Below are positions 38,501-50,700 of a DNA stretch of 64,000 nt, piece after piece; position 1 is the stretch's first letter, and every line of letters begins with the position of its first letter. Below the pieces are notes generated by a model. That model was given only the letters and a program-made list of their open reading frames with translations. It was not told where the DNA came from and did not search any database. Made by a program: the position numbers and the translations under genes. Source of the stretch: Strigops habroptila (Eukaryota; Chordata; Aves; Psittaciformes; Psittacidae); assembly GCF_004027225.2 (NCBI RefSeq), contig NC_046358.1, positions 5,732,720-5,796,719 on the forward strand, given 5' to 3'.

Positions 38501-39433
38501 CAGCTCTCAAGGAGGATCTGACAGAGTAGGTGGAGAGGAGTCTTGGGGCAGCCCATGACCTGATGTTCAGTAGATACCTTTGCACAGAATACCTTAATTC
38601 TGATCACTAAACTACTAGCAGTGGTGTTACACTTAGAGCCTCTGTCCAATCAGTAGCAACATGGACAGTATAGCTCTTCCAAAGCTGCTACTGCAGCACT
38701 CAGGAGAATGGCCTCTGATGGTATTATCCCCATGTTCACATGCTCACATCCCACCATCATTCACATGCCCGATGTTTGAAGTGAATTTTGGAATGAAGTT
38801 CTGAGCACTTTTGGCTCAGAACCAAATCGAGGGCTGAACAGTGGCTGATCAATTCAAGCATGGCCAGACCAAGTTGTATAAATCTCCTCCAGCTTACAAG
38901 GAAAAGGCAAAAAGAGGATTACATCCACAGTCAAACCACAATCTCTGTGGACTTCACTGCAACAGATTAGACATTCACAATTAACTCCATTTAGCCATAA
39001 CTGCACCAAATCATTTTGCTTGTATATTTAAAATAGTAAATATAGTCCTTTCATAAGGCACAGAATGACCCGTTTCAATCTTATGAGAACAAACAATCTG
39101 CTGATTCATAGGTTTGATTACAACAAGCATTAATACTTGATGAATTTCAAAGGAAAAAGAGAATGTAATGCAAATAACACCATTGCATGACAGACCATAT
39201 ATGTACTCAAATTCTAAAAGCCAGAAATTCAGGAGGAAGGAAGGAGATACATGTCACCTTTCAGTAATAATAGTGCATATCTGCCACATTTTTGCTATCA
39301 GCAGTGCTCAGGAACAGAGAGGATTAAGACTTTAGAAGTAACTGACACAAATAGTACTGCAGCACGTGATACCTACTTCAGCAACACAATCCCATTAACC
39401 ATATTGGTTTTGTGTATTAGTTCCCCAGTTTTA

Positions 39434-39468
39434 CAACTTAGATGCATCTTCCTAATGCATCTAAGTTG
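39434..39468. repeat. Perfect 14-bp inverted repeat with 7-nt loop
   Basis: CAACTTAGATGCAT at 39434-39447 and its exact reverse complement ATGCATCTAAGTTG at 39455-39468, separated by CTTCCTA. It is in CSTPP1 intron 1, with no T-tract or gene end to suggest a terminator. Confidence 0.9.
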
Positions 39469-40597
39469 ATAAGGAGCTTCCCTTCCCAACAAGTTTGCCT
39501 TTCCTAAAGGCAGGGAGGAAAAACTGAAGATCAGTACATCAGCACACTTACCAAGTGATGCTGCTTGAAATACTTCAATAGCAAACATGGGATGGTCAGA
39601 AGATGCAACAAAAATAGCAGCAAATGCTGCAAAAGAGAAAGAAAGTGTGTCAAACAACCTGAAGAAAGAGCATGGCTGGAATAAATTGGTATCAGACAGT
39701 AAGACACACATCAGATACCTTGTTTAAAGAAGCAGCAGAAGAGCCCTACAGCAGAGGTAAGTCTTTACTTATCAAATCAGCTAGCTACATTATTGCTCAA
39801 CTCTTCCTATGAGATGACTTCTTCTGGAACATGAGCTGTCTACCAAAACAATTTGTACTGTATGCACATAAGAGGGCTTTTGATTTTATGGCTGGTTCAT
39901 TCCTGGCATAACTGAGGATGTTGAAAAATCAGGAGTGGGAATTCCTGGATAAGACAACCGGCTTTTATTAATTATTTGCCTCCTCCTCAACTGAAGTGCC
40001 AAAAAGACACACCATTTGATGCAATTCACATCAAATGATTCATTTCAGTTATCAGAAGTTCAAAAGCATAGCAAACTTTAATATATTTGGAATATTTCTG
40101 GCATTTTTTAATCTCTGAGAGCTTATAAAGTAAAAGCTAAACACCCTTTCAGAATTTATTCGAAAATGGAGCTTAACTAAGGACGCTCCTGTATTACCAC
40201 ATTGGAAGGACACATCTATAGTAACACAAAACTGATTTCATGAAACAATAAAGATGCAAGAAGGAATTCATAAGGATACAGAGTGTAAAAACCAGAAGTT
40301 TTTCCAGCATTAATGGTCTTTCAGGACACTCTTTTTAATCTTTTCAGATATCATCAGGGATTTTGTCTCTTCAGATATCGCTAAGGAATGGCCTGAGCAA
40401 GAGAAGTATGTGAGCAAAACAACCGACCTCAAAGCTAAAGCGCTGCACAGCTGTAGTTCCTTCCAGCTTTGCACAGCTCCACAGTGTAAGTTCCTGTTAA
40501 CCCTCAGAATTCTTTTGTTTTTGAAGGACAGCACATGTCATGAAGTACAAGTAGACCTTGTGATACCAAAGTTAACACTATGATGTGAGACATATGT

Positions 40598-41083
40598 CCT
40601 CAATATAAGAAGGACATGGAGCTGTTGGAGCAAGTCCAGAGGAGGCCATGGGGATGATCAGGGGGCTGGAGCACCTCCCGTATGAAGACAGGCTGAGAAA
40701 GTTGGGGCTGTTCAGCCTGGAGAAGAGAAGCTGCGTGGAAACCTCAGAGCAGCTTCCAGTGTCTGAAGGGGGCTACAAGGATGCTGGAGAGGGACTCTTC
40801 ATCAGGGACTGTAGTGATAGGACAAGGGGTGATGGGTTTAAACTTAAACAGGGGAAGTTCAGGTTAGATATAAGGAAGAAGTTCTTTACTGTGAGGGTGG
40901 TGAGGCACTGGAATGGGTTGCCCAAAGAAGTGGTAAATGCTCCATCCCTGGCAGTGTTCAAGGCCAGGTGGGACAGAGCCTTGGGCGACATGGTTTAGTG
41001 TGAGGTGACCCTGCCCATGGCAGGGGGTTGGAACTGGATGATCTTAAGGTCCTTTCCAACCCAAACCATTCTATGATTCTATG
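40598..41083 (+). mobile_element. CR1 LINE 3' fragment, longest copy in the window
   Basis: Starts at TCAATATAAGAAGGACATGG and ends in ATTCTATGATTCTATG. The frame 40648-40998 encodes the terminal part of CR1 ORF2, including LPYEDRLRKLGLFSLEKRSC and [20 protein letters not shown], apparently without a stop until its natural end. That suggests a fairly young copy. It is 5' truncated. Confidence 0.95.
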
Positions 41084-41379
41084 ACACGTGCTGTTCCTCG
41101 GGAACACACCGCGCCAAGTGGCCACACAGCATAACTATACTGTATTTTGTATGTTCACTGTTTCATACTCAAATGCAGAAGAACTGTGTATTCTTCAGTT
41201 CTGGAGCTCTACCTAGATCAGGATAGGATTTCACCTGTTACTTTTGAAGTTAAGGTGGAAGTCTTATAGTGCAACAGCAGGTTTAGGGATAAAAACTCCA
41301 TCTTTTGGAGAAAGTATTAGACTGAGTCTAAGAAGATTCAAACTTAACTAACATTTCTACAAGCAAACTCTTACACATC

Positions 41380-41445
41380 TGTGGGGAAGTCATTCATCTT
41401 TCACATTATAGTTCTCCTATCTATACAACAAAGCAAGGAACAATT
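41380..41445 (+). mobile_element. MIR-like SINE fragment
   Basis: GTGGGGAAGTCATTCATCTT followed by TTCTCCTATCTATACAACAA resembles the MIR core in sense orientation (GGGCAAGTCACTTAACCT, TTTCCTCATCTGTAAAA). Confidence 0.4.
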
Positions 41446-41449
41446 ATAC

Positions 41450-41467
41450 ATAAATAAATAAATAAAT
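41450..41467. repeat. (AAAT)n microsatellite
   Basis: Four to five units of TAAA. Confidence 0.6.
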
Positions 41468-41702
41468 AGTTTACTCTTCTCTTTTTAAGACCAGACTATT
41501 TCAGCCAGAGTGCCTCACTGAAGCTCATAAAGCATCTGACTAACAGGAGACTGTCAGCTGAGATGTCTGGATAACAACATAACCTATATACTGATTATGC
41601 TGTTAAAGAAAATGATTGTACTTGGATTCTCCAACTCAGTATTTCTTAAGGTTGCTCAGAAGAAGAGTAAAGCCTCAGTATCTGCAAAGTCTGTACATAA
41701 CT

Positions 41703-42092
41703 GAATCATAAAATCATAGAATGGTTTGTGTTGGAAGAGACCTTAAAGCTCATCCAGTTCCCACCCCCTGCCACGGGCAGGGACACCTTCCACTAGAGCA
41801 GGTTGCTCCAAGCCCCTGTGTCCAACCTGGCCTTGAACACTGCCAGGGATGGGGCAGCCACAGCTTCTCTGGGCACCCTGTGCCAGCGCCTCAGCACCCT
41901 CACAGGGAAGAACTTCCTTATATCTAACCTAGATCTCCCCTCTGTCAGTTTGAAGCCATTCCCCCTTGTCCTATCACTACATGCCCTTGTAAAAAGCCCA
42001 TCTCCAGATTTCTTGCGGACCTCCTTTAGGTACTGGAAGCTGCTCTAAGATCTTTCCAGAGCCTTCTCTTCTCCAGGCTGAACAAGCCCAAC
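41703..42092 (-). mobile_element. CR1 LINE 3' fragment of a different subfamily
   Basis: Starts TGAATCATAAAATCATAGAA on the plus strand. It differs from the other copies in wording typical of another CR1 subfamily: GACACCTTCCACTAGAGCAG, GGGGCAGCCACAGCTTCTCT, and CAGGGAAGAACTTCCT. It ends near CTCCAGGCTGAACAAGCCCA. Confidence 0.93.
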
Positions 42093-43360
42093 TGAAATTC
42101 TCTGTTGGGAGCTACTCAGTTTTGTAAAGCACCAATACCACAAACGTTCTTTCTAATCATGAAGCCTGAGACCTCTTATAAGAGAGATGAGGAAACATGA
42201 CCATGTTTCTGGCATTTAATAGCCCCCTGCTTTACTGATAAGGCACTTCCCTAACACAGCATTGTGTTCTTACATGTCTTATACTGGCAAAGGAAGAAAA
42301 GAAAGCACATCCTGGAGTTGGGGAGTAGAAGGGAGGAGAAGCCAGAGAACAATAAAGTTCAGAAATCCATAAAAATCTACTGCTTTTTCTCCACAACAAG
42401 AAAGAGGGGGAGGGCACACAATGTGAAGCTTCACAAGACAGCTGCATGAGCAGAACAATACACTAAATGCTCCACTGCCTGCTATAAATAACTGAGCAAT
42501 CACCAGTTATTAAACCATAATGAGGAAGGCATGGAAAAGTGACTCAAATAGACCTCATTTGCCTACTGTAGTTCCAGTCTCATCCATCAAACAAGAAGCA
42601 CATTTTCATCACTATCCTCAAACACTAAATGTTGTTTATTCAGTTCAAATACTGTTTGAAATGTCCTGCTTGTTACATCTTCATTGTAGCCTTCCTGCCA
42701 ACTCCACAGACCTCATCTCCTTCTCTATTCACTGAGCATCAATCATCTCTGTTCTCCTACTTACAGCTCCACAATCATTGTGGCATGAGATGTGCTGCCC
42801 TGATTTTTATTTTCCAAGAACTCTGCTGTACCAACGCTTTGCAATTATTTTTGATGTTGAAGAGTTGGATGTGGCAGAATCATCTCAAATAAGAAAAAAA
42901 AGGAAAAAAAAATAAAAAAGTAATGTGGCAAGTAGCATGGAATGTTATTTTGGCCACTTATTTTATTTATTGGCCTGGTTTTGATATTGATATTGAAAAA
43001 AGGGGATAAAAGAGGTCAGGGTGAAGCTTGCACATTGCAGGTCAGGAAAGACAGTGCCATCCGATCTGGGAGACACAGAAAATACCTTATGTGGCAGCCT
43101 CGGGCAACACAATGTCAGAGTGAAATTGCAGAGAGTGAAACTTGTTACAATTGCTTAAAACCTGACATCACACAACTATATTGACAAGACTTTGAGGCAC
43201 ACAAGAGAAGAAATCCAAAGAACAGTGATTTCAGAATGCCAGGTCCATGTAGAAAACAAAAGCATCTTATGAGCAGGTATGGGGAGGCGTGTTTATTGGA
43301 GGGGAGGAGAATTGGGGGTTTTTGGGGGGGTGGGTTGGTTGGTTGGTTTTTAACCACTTT

Positions 43361-43690
43361 TATAGAATAGTTAGGGTTGGAAAGGACCTTAAAGTCATCC
43401 AGTTCCAACCCCGCTGCTATGGGCAGGGACACCTCACACTAAACCATGTCAGCCAAGGCTCTGTCCAACCTGGCCTTGAACACCGCCAGGGATGGAGCAT
43501 CCACAACTTCTCTGGGCACCCTGTGCCAGCGCCTCAGCACCCTCACAGTAAAGAACTTCTTTCTTATATCTAACCTGAACTTTCCCTGGTTTAGTTTAAA
43601 CCCATTATCCCTTGTCCTGTTGCTACACTCCCTGATGAAGAGCCCCTCTCCAGCACCATTGTAGGCCCCCTTCAGATACTGGAAGGCTGC
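43361..43690 (-). mobile_element. CR1 LINE 3' fragment
   Basis: Starts TATAGAATAGTTAGGGTTGG with a shortened tail and includes AACACCGCCAGGGATGGAGC and CCTCACAGTAAAGAACTTC. It ends at GATACTGGAAGGCTGC. It is the third CR1 fragment within 3.1 kb. Confidence 0.93.
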
Positions 43691-45419
43691 TAATACACAA
43701 TCCAGTAGGATCTATGAGCAGTTTGGTAAGTTACAAAATCTCACTAAGACAAAAACATTGTTATTGGTAATATTTAGAGCTAATAGGGATACCGTCATGT
43801 ACCAGACACCTTTTCCCCTCTAATAGACAGCAGGTATTGCAACCTAAAGAGAAGGACATACTAAATGATCAATAGAAATGGCTCTTGTACAAGTTATGGC
43901 TTAACCTGACATGCTCACACGTGTGCCTTTTTCTGACCCTAGTGTCAGAATAATTTAAAAGGTTTTACAAAATGAAAAGGGAATGGTAGATCAGAATGTT
44001 GAAAAGAGATAAAAGAAGGCTCACTTTAAGTAGGCCAATAAAGCTGCTTGCACCCAACAGTCTTGCGCATCTCTTGGAGGTCTCATTTCTCGACTTCAGA
44101 TGTGAAACAGAAAACTGGTTTATTCTTCTACTTCAACAACTTTTAGTGTGCTTCCTAAGTTGTTTTGGGTGATTCAATCCTTACCAACGAGTTTCACACA
44201 AGTAAAAGTGCCTATTTCATTAAAAACAATAAAATGAACCTAAAACTAAATTGGCTCATTTTGCAAGTTTCAGCCTAGAGCAACTCTGGAAAAGTTACGA
44301 GTCTCTCTGTTAATGTGTAGGTTGAAAATGCTGATGCAGTGTGATAGATTAGCACAAAACATCTACATGGCACACTGTGATACTGTTCTCAAATACCTGA
44401 ACCAGCTCCAGACTTGAAATCAGCAATAAGAACTTCAGCAAAGTGAGTCTCCTGAGACTCAGTCCAAACAGACCCCAAACAGAGCACTAATCACTTTTAT
44501 TTCTGCCCTGAGTTTCCTTCACACAGAATAGCATTGCAGTTATGTAGGCAGGCATAAAGTGCCCTAACAGCAGCCTAGCAGCGAGAGCATAAAGAAATTC
44601 TACTCTAAGACAAATTAGATCACTCCTTTTCTAATAAGTCATCTTTCTTTAGCGCTATGATGTGCTTTGAAATAAGTCAGATGCCTCCTCATTAACGCTA
44701 TTGCTAGGCAAAACAAACAAGGCTCTTTTCGCCTCCTCCCTGCAAGACAAGTTTTCCATTCACTGGAAGCCAGCAGCGTTTCTCTAGTCCTATGCCAATT
44801 TTGACTTATGAGAGATGGCAAAATCACCATGGAACAAACAGCACAAAACAATCCATGCCATTTCTGACCTATCCTTGTACCAAAAAGCCATGGTAAATTA
44901 TATATACCTTTAAAACAGTTATTACCAAACAGCCTCTTGGGCCTACAAAGTAATGGCTGAAGACTTTCACTTCACAAATACTGTCCTGAACTCATTCCAA
45001 ATGCTTACTACTTGTAATTCATCTCCTCTTTAGCAATTAAATGAAGTCATATTGACTTTATTCCATCCTAATTATTTCTATTTGACATATTAACTCTGAA
45101 TCACTTTGTTTCTTAGTTTCCTGGAACATCAAGCAATAACACAAACTGTTAGAGACAGCTTAAAAGGATGTAGGCTGTAGAGTGTCTGCTTTATAAACGA
45201 AAAGATTTCCCTTTTATGTGGGAAACATTATCAATGTTGCCTTATTTCAGAGGAAAAAGTGACATTCAAACCATCTCCCAACACAAGAAGCGCACTCCTT
45301 CCAATATTGGGAAATGACCACAAGGTTGCTCACATAGATCTGTCAGCAAAGCAGGTTGATAAAGGGCTAAACGAGGTTACAGTCTGCCATAGAGCACTGG
45401 ACGTCGCTTGCCACCATTC

Positions 45420-46200
45420 ACGCCGTTCAGACGAGCCAGGGGAGGAGACAGCAGCTCACCTCCCTCAGACCGGTGCTGCCTTGGCGGACACATCTGAGGG
45501 CACCGGAGGGGAGCTCCCTGTGCCCGAGAGGGCCCCGCAGCCCTCCCACCTCAGGGGAGCACCCGGAGAAGCAGCACCCTACAACACCGACCTGCACCCC
45601 TCGGTGCTGCCCCCTCCCCAGCCGAGAACGCGGACACGGAGCCAGCCCGCACCAGCCCAACCAGGGGGCACCTCGAGGGCCTGCAGCCAGGCCGCAGCCA
45701 CCCCCAGCCCCACCGTGCCCTCCCCATGCCGGGCCGCAGCACACCCAGGGGACGGGGCCCTCGAGGCGCTGCCCTGCCGCGCCGCCCCGCTCCGCTCCTC
45801 ACCGAGGTACTCGGGCCCCGGCAGCGAGAGCCGCTCGGGGCTCAGCATCCTCCTGCCGCCGCTGCCGCTCCCTCCCAGCTTCCGTCCGTTTCCAAGGCGC
45901 CCGACGCTCCCGGCGCTGCTCGGCCGCTCGCCCCGGCCGGGAACACTCCGCTCGCAGCCAGCGTTCCGCGCCCAAAACCGCCCGGGCAGGCGTGACAAGC
46001 CCGGTGTTAGCCCTCGCCCTGCCCCATCACCTTCGAGCGAGGGCCAGCGGCCTGTCCCCGCCAGCCCGGCCAGTCCGCACAGGCCAGGGGCTGCGGGAAG
46101 GCTGGGAGGCCGTGAGGGACCCTGTGGGAAGGGTCTCGGGGGGTGCATGGTGACATGGCGGCCTGGCGTTGAGGAACCATCTAAGGGCAATATGGCGGCT
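45420..46200. promoter_or_regulatory. CSTPP1: CpG island at the CSTPP1 promoter
   Basis: GC content and CpG frequency rise sharply from AT-rich flanks over roughly 45.42-46.20 kb. The island contains CSTPP1 exon 1 at 45803-45848 and the presumed 5' untranslated region and promoter up to about 46.2 kb. No TATA box is evident upstream of the start codon on the minus strand, as is usual for CpG-island promoters. The high GC content also creates long open frames on both strands, which I do not regard as genes. Boundaries are by eye. Confidence 0.75.
45803..45848 (-). CDS. CSTPP1: CSTPP1 (C11orf49) coding exon 1
   Basis: This is the first coding exon of the centriolar satellite-associated tubulin polyglutamylase complex regulator. 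Read on the minus strand it starts at the ATG at 45848-45846 and encodes MLSPERLSLPGPEYL plus the first base of codon 16. The donor GTGAGG follows directly at 45802-45797. The start MLSPERL and the ending EYL agree with the vertebrate C11orf49 N-terminus as I remember it; the GP before EYL differs from the human residues. Phase 1 fits exon 2, whose first two bases complete an Ala codon. The exon lies inside a CpG island, as expected for a broadly expressed gene. The family role is control of the tubulin polyglutamylase complex (TTLL1, TPGS1, LRRC49 and partners) at centriolar satellites. The transcription start was not determined. Confidence 0.9.
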
Positions 46201-46250
46201 TGGCCTTGAGGAATGGGCTAAGGGCAATATGGCAGCCTAACAGTGAGGAG
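46150..46250 (+). promoter_or_regulatory. 37-bp tandem repeat carrying three YY1-like motifs
   Basis: ATGGCGGC occurs at 46155-46162 and 46192-46199, and a one-base variant ATGGCAGC occurs at 46229-46236, so the spacing is exactly 37 bp twice. The intervening sequence is also repeated (TTGAGGAA, CTAAGGGCAATATGGC). The second copy in full, AATATGGCGGC, fits the YY1 consensus AANATGGCGGC. The array lies about 300 bp upstream of the CSTPP1 start codon at the edge of its CpG island. The motifs read on the plus strand, opposite to the gene. Binding is inferred from the motif only. Confidence 0.6.
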
Positions 46251-46813
46251 GGGCAGTGGACAGCATGCTCCAGCTCTGAGGAACACCTCAGGAAGAGGAG
46301 CTAGTGAAGCTGAAGAGCCAAAAATGGCACAAGGAGATGCATGTGTAAAGTCATTCTGGTTAGATTGAGGTTGGAAATCAAAAGGTGCCTAAAGCCAGGA
46401 ATGGTTGGGACTACAGCTGTGGGGGAAAGACTGATTTGAAGGTGAGTGGTTGTAAGTTAATGAAGGGCACTTGTGTAGCACTCTTATCCCAGAAAGCAGG
46501 GACTGAACAGCAAGACCAAGAAGGTCCTTTACTGCTGTGTCCTCTCCATGCCACTCTTGCTTTTTTGCAACCCTTGTGCTCAGGAGAGGGAGATAAGAAG
46601 GAGCATCAGGAATCTTCCTTCACATGAAAGTAGAAACTAGCAGAAAAGTCCTGAACCGCAGGGCTCTTTCTTTTCTTGTCTGGGAATGGCCCTTGTCCCG
46701 AGGATGTAGGAGGTGCAGGCAGAAGCTGATGGAGCTAAGCTTTCCAGGTTACTTCACAGTTTCTTGTATCACCGTTAGAAAAAATCCAGTCTAGGATGTA
46801 ATCCCGGGACTTT

Positions 46814-46838
46814 AAAAAAAAAAAAAAAAAAAAAAAAA
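46814..46838. repeat. Run of 25 A
   Basis: Homopolymer A25 between GGGACTTT and TTGGAATT. No retrocopy is recognisable upstream of it. Confidence 0.9.
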
Positions 46839-47624
46839 TTGGAATTTTTGTCTATGCTTTTACTGACAAATGCAAAAGAAGGGAAATTAAATAAACCACT
46901 TGTGCGTGCATATAACCTGCCTTTATTCCACTGGAGGAAAGACCTGAGTATGGCTATTGGTAACTCAACTTTATGCTTAAAGGATATCCACATTAAAAAG
47001 GGCAAAGAGGATGTTATAACTTACCTGCTCATAACCCCTCCAAATAGCCTGGACTACTCCCCTGTCTTTGGCTTGTTCTGTCTTTAAAAGGATATGGCTT
47101 AGATATAAATATTTCAAAGATGGGCAGAGCGAATAATTTAGGGAGCAGCCAATGAAACATTCCAGCGTGAAGAATGATTGGAAAAATGTAAGATTGTCTT
47201 AAAGAGGATAGGCGTAACATGTGAAATGATGTTATCTGAAATTATTTGTGCTCGTTACAAATGAAGCTCATTAAAACCTATTTATTCAGTTTTGCTGTTT
47301 GTACATTTGATTATAAGCTATAAATTTAAAGACAGGAATTTTTTGTAACAGATACAATTAGATTATAGACTACATGGACACAACATATTTTTGAGGCCAG
47401 GAATTCAGTCGAATTTAGAAAGGAAGTAGATACTTTCAAGCAGAATGAGCAAACACAGGATTATGTTGTTACATAGGAAAAAAAGAGCACAGCATCTGTA
47501 GGAATATGAACTGTCCCAGTTCACAGTGAAGCCACTCATCTGACTAATGTGGTTTTGGAAAACATTTTTCCTAACATGATGTCTATTCCATAACTGCTCG
47601 TTTCAGGGTTTCTGGCGCTTTTTA

Positions 47625-47720
47625 GTGAGGTATTGGGTTCTAGGCCACTGTTGGAGAGGAGAAAGGGAATTTGATAGACCCCCTGTGATCATTAGGTTCA
47701 GGAGCACAGTTCCTGCACTT
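47625..47720 (+). mobile_element. Possible old CR1-type 3' tail
   Basis: TTCTAGGCCACTGTTGGAGA followed by GGGAATTTGATAGACCCCCT resembles the old CR1/L3 tail text (GGCCACTGTTGGAGACAGGA, CTAGATGGACC). It is short and diverged. Confidence 0.4.
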
Positions 47721-50700
47721 TTAAAACTAGGGTGAAGGTCTGTTGTCACAAGAAGTCCTTTATCCTCAGCCAGGCAGTTTCACTGGTGTTCAAAAGCCAA
47801 ATCTAAAAGCCTTCCCTTCTCATACTGCTGGTCAGCTGAACTAGTAGGAGCCTTCCACAGGTTGGGCACTGTTCTTTTTTGTTGTGTAAACCACAGTTTA
47901 TCCTTGATCAGTGTCTGGAGCACTCATTTGCAAGAGGCTTTAAAGTCCGGTTTTAGATATTACATTCTAATATCTCTCTGTGTGGCCATTTATTTATTTT
48001 ATTCTTGTTCCTGTTTGTTCTCTATGGGTTGGAATTTGTTATTTCCTTTAAGCCAGCTAAGGGAATCCTTTTGGACACTGAGCCCATTTGTGGTTTTAAC
48101 AACGATAAGTTTCAGTAGTAGTGGCGCCTGACTGTTAAAAACTCAAAGAAAACTATATAAAAACAAGATGTTGTTTCTGGAGCCATTTATAGACTTCCCT
48201 GTTTACTATTATTTCTCTTTGGGCTTGGCAGAGCCAGGATTAGGTGATAGAACATTTCAGCTGCAGCACTCACCTGTTTTGCTCATGACTTGAAAAGGGA
48301 GAAATGCTGCCAGCCTGCCCATGGGCATTGAGTTTGTTTTCCTGTATTGATTTTAGATCCCTAGACTAGAGCATTTTAACAAATCAAGAAGCCTTTCCTG
48401 GGTCACTGGAAAACATCTGCTGCCTCAAGAGGGGCAAATCTAATAGAGGCTTAATGTTCTTTTGCACCCAGTTGGAAGAATGACAGTGAAAAAAATCCAT
48501 TTTTCTCTGTAACAACCCCTTGGTAAATTATCAGAGGTACAGGTTTCACTTTAGGGCAAACCTATGGAGGACACTTTAAGGTCACTATTTACCCTGGGAA
48601 TCGTGGTGATGCTTATCTCTCTTAACTAAAATTGCTGAGTTTTGTCTACCAGAGACATTTGGGTATCCAAATCAGTATTTCAAGAAGGATCAGTTGGACT
48701 ACATGGGTACATTTTGTGCACACCCTCTTTCAGAGTTTAAGTGACCTTGATTTGATTTAGCTCAATTCACTTCAAAGAGTGGTTTAAGTAGACTTTCAGA
48801 AATCATACCTTTGAGTAAATTGGGCTAATTTACTTACAGAAGAGTCCATGTGAGCACAAGTTTGAAAATAGTCGGTGGTATGATTTAAATTATGCCATGA
48901 AAGAAAATGTCTTTATTGTGTTACCATGCATCGACTGCAAAATTCCTTTCTATGACAGTTTTCTAGGTGTTTCTCAGTAATTTAGCTTAAATCGGATTTC
49001 TGGTTTCCTCCATTCCCACATACTTTGCCCTCACTATGTTAATTGCTTAGCTTACTCTTTGCTGGTTTTATATTCACCTTCCTAAATGATACTATCATTG
49101 TTGAGCTGAAATATTTTGCTTTTATTAGCCAAAGTTCTCCTGACAAACAGCTCCTCTTTCAGAGAGGGTATTATATAGAATAATAAACAGGACGAAATAT
49201 CAAGCAACAAATTCCAGAGGAAATGCCTTGTTTTAAGCAGACTGAGTCATTTTGTCTGGCTTCTATTACTTTGTCTTGGAATGAAATATTTTATTTCCTT
49301 AGAATTTTAACAATTATTGTTAAAGTAGTTATAATAAAGCCTTGACATATTGGAAGAAAGTTAACTTTTCTGGTTTTTGTTCTTCAGGTGACAGCTGGAA
49401 ATTCTATTCCTTTAAGCATTACAACTACAACATACAAAGAACGAGGCCATGGGCAGTCTTCAGTCTTGTTCCATGTGACTTCTATGAAATTAATGTAAGC
49501 CAGTTTCACACAAACACTAGGAAACTATCTCTAGCCCTTGTTCATCCTTTTGAGTGTCCGAAGCCTTGTCCTGTTTTTAAACAGTTAGCTAAGAGCCTGT
49601 CTTGTGCAAGACTTTGCATTTGGTGGTTTGATGTTACTTTGTATTGTGTGAGGCTTCCCACACATTTGCCAGCTGAGCTTTACCTGGTACATAATAGTTA
49701 ATAAAATTGCAATGCAATAACAAAATGTATTTTATCTTAAGACACACAAAAATCAAATTGTACTGAGAGGAGAAAAACATTGACTTAAACAACTGTCACT
49801 CTTTACTGATAATCTGTTCTTTTGGGCACCATAGCAGAGAGAAGCTTTTGAGGAGGGATCTGAAAAAAATGGAGAATAAGAGCTTCATGTGCTATTATTT
49901 ATGTAAAGTACTGGAAATCTTATAAGTGCAATTAGGATTCTATTATGCAAGATGTTATAAAAATCAATGGCACTGAAGCTGGATGATTCATTTATGAGTC
50001 AGTTGCAAACCCATAAAAACCTCCCATTAAGTTTCTGATTTAATAATTATTTTTATGAATTGTGACCAAACTCTCTAAACACATGCACTAAAAATAAGAT
50101 TATCTTAAATAAAGAGGTCAGCCAAAATCGTAATGAAATTATGTGATGAAATCTGTGTTTTCATGTTGTGGATTTCTCAGGAGACATTTACAGAGAAAGA
50201 TCCAGTACTTTTAGTGCTTGTCCTAATCTGAGCCTTCTCAAGCTGAATGAACTGTTTATGTGGCTCACATGCAGCACAGTGATTTTGCACAACAAGAAAA
50301 CCAATCATTTTTCTCTAATAATGCAGTATGAATACTAGTTTAACTCTTCAGGTCAAGCCTAGACAAACAGATAGGACTAACATTGTTCTTTAAGATCAAG
50401 GGACTCTAGAGAAATAAGATTCACAAAGTTTTTATCATTCCTAACATCTACAACAAGTTGAAATCTGTAAATAACTGTGTGTTTTCCAGCTAGTGATAGA
50501 ACGTGATGACAGCAGCAGCTCTCTTAAATAGCCAGAATTTGTACCATTAAAGGGCTTAAGTTTAGCATGTGTATTTGTACCTGTAACTCTTAAGAATATA
50601 ACTGTTAAGATGTCATAAGCATGCAGGAAATTGTGCTGTGAACATTATGCCTTTGTAATTTCTGTTTTATTTGCTAGTTTAGCTGCATTTTAATCTGGAT

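Larger units (their letters stand above)
35531..45802 (-). other. CSTPP1: CSTPP1 intron 1
   Basis: A 10.3 kb intron between exons 1 and 2, with donor GTGAGG and acceptor TTTGCAG. It carries three CR1 3' fragments between 40.6 and 43.7 kb, a MIR-like fragment, a perfect 14-bp hairpin at 39.43 kb and short simple repeats. I see no other coding signal. Confidence 0.85.

Noticed and set aside
40648..40998. Open frame of 116 codons considered as a gene
   Set aside because: It is the C-terminal end of CR1 ORF2 in a truncated LINE copy, and is annotated as such.
45259..46209. Open frame of 316 codons on the plus strand across the CpG island, and overlapping minus-strand frames such as 46190-45579
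   Set aside because: Stop codons are rare in GC-rich DNA; the translation is low-complexity Pro/Ala/Arg and is antisense to CSTPP1 exon 1.
46700..46838. Processed retropseudogene ending in the A25 run
   Set aside because: No gene-like sequence precedes the run, and CR1 does not usually generate poly-A retrocopies in birds.
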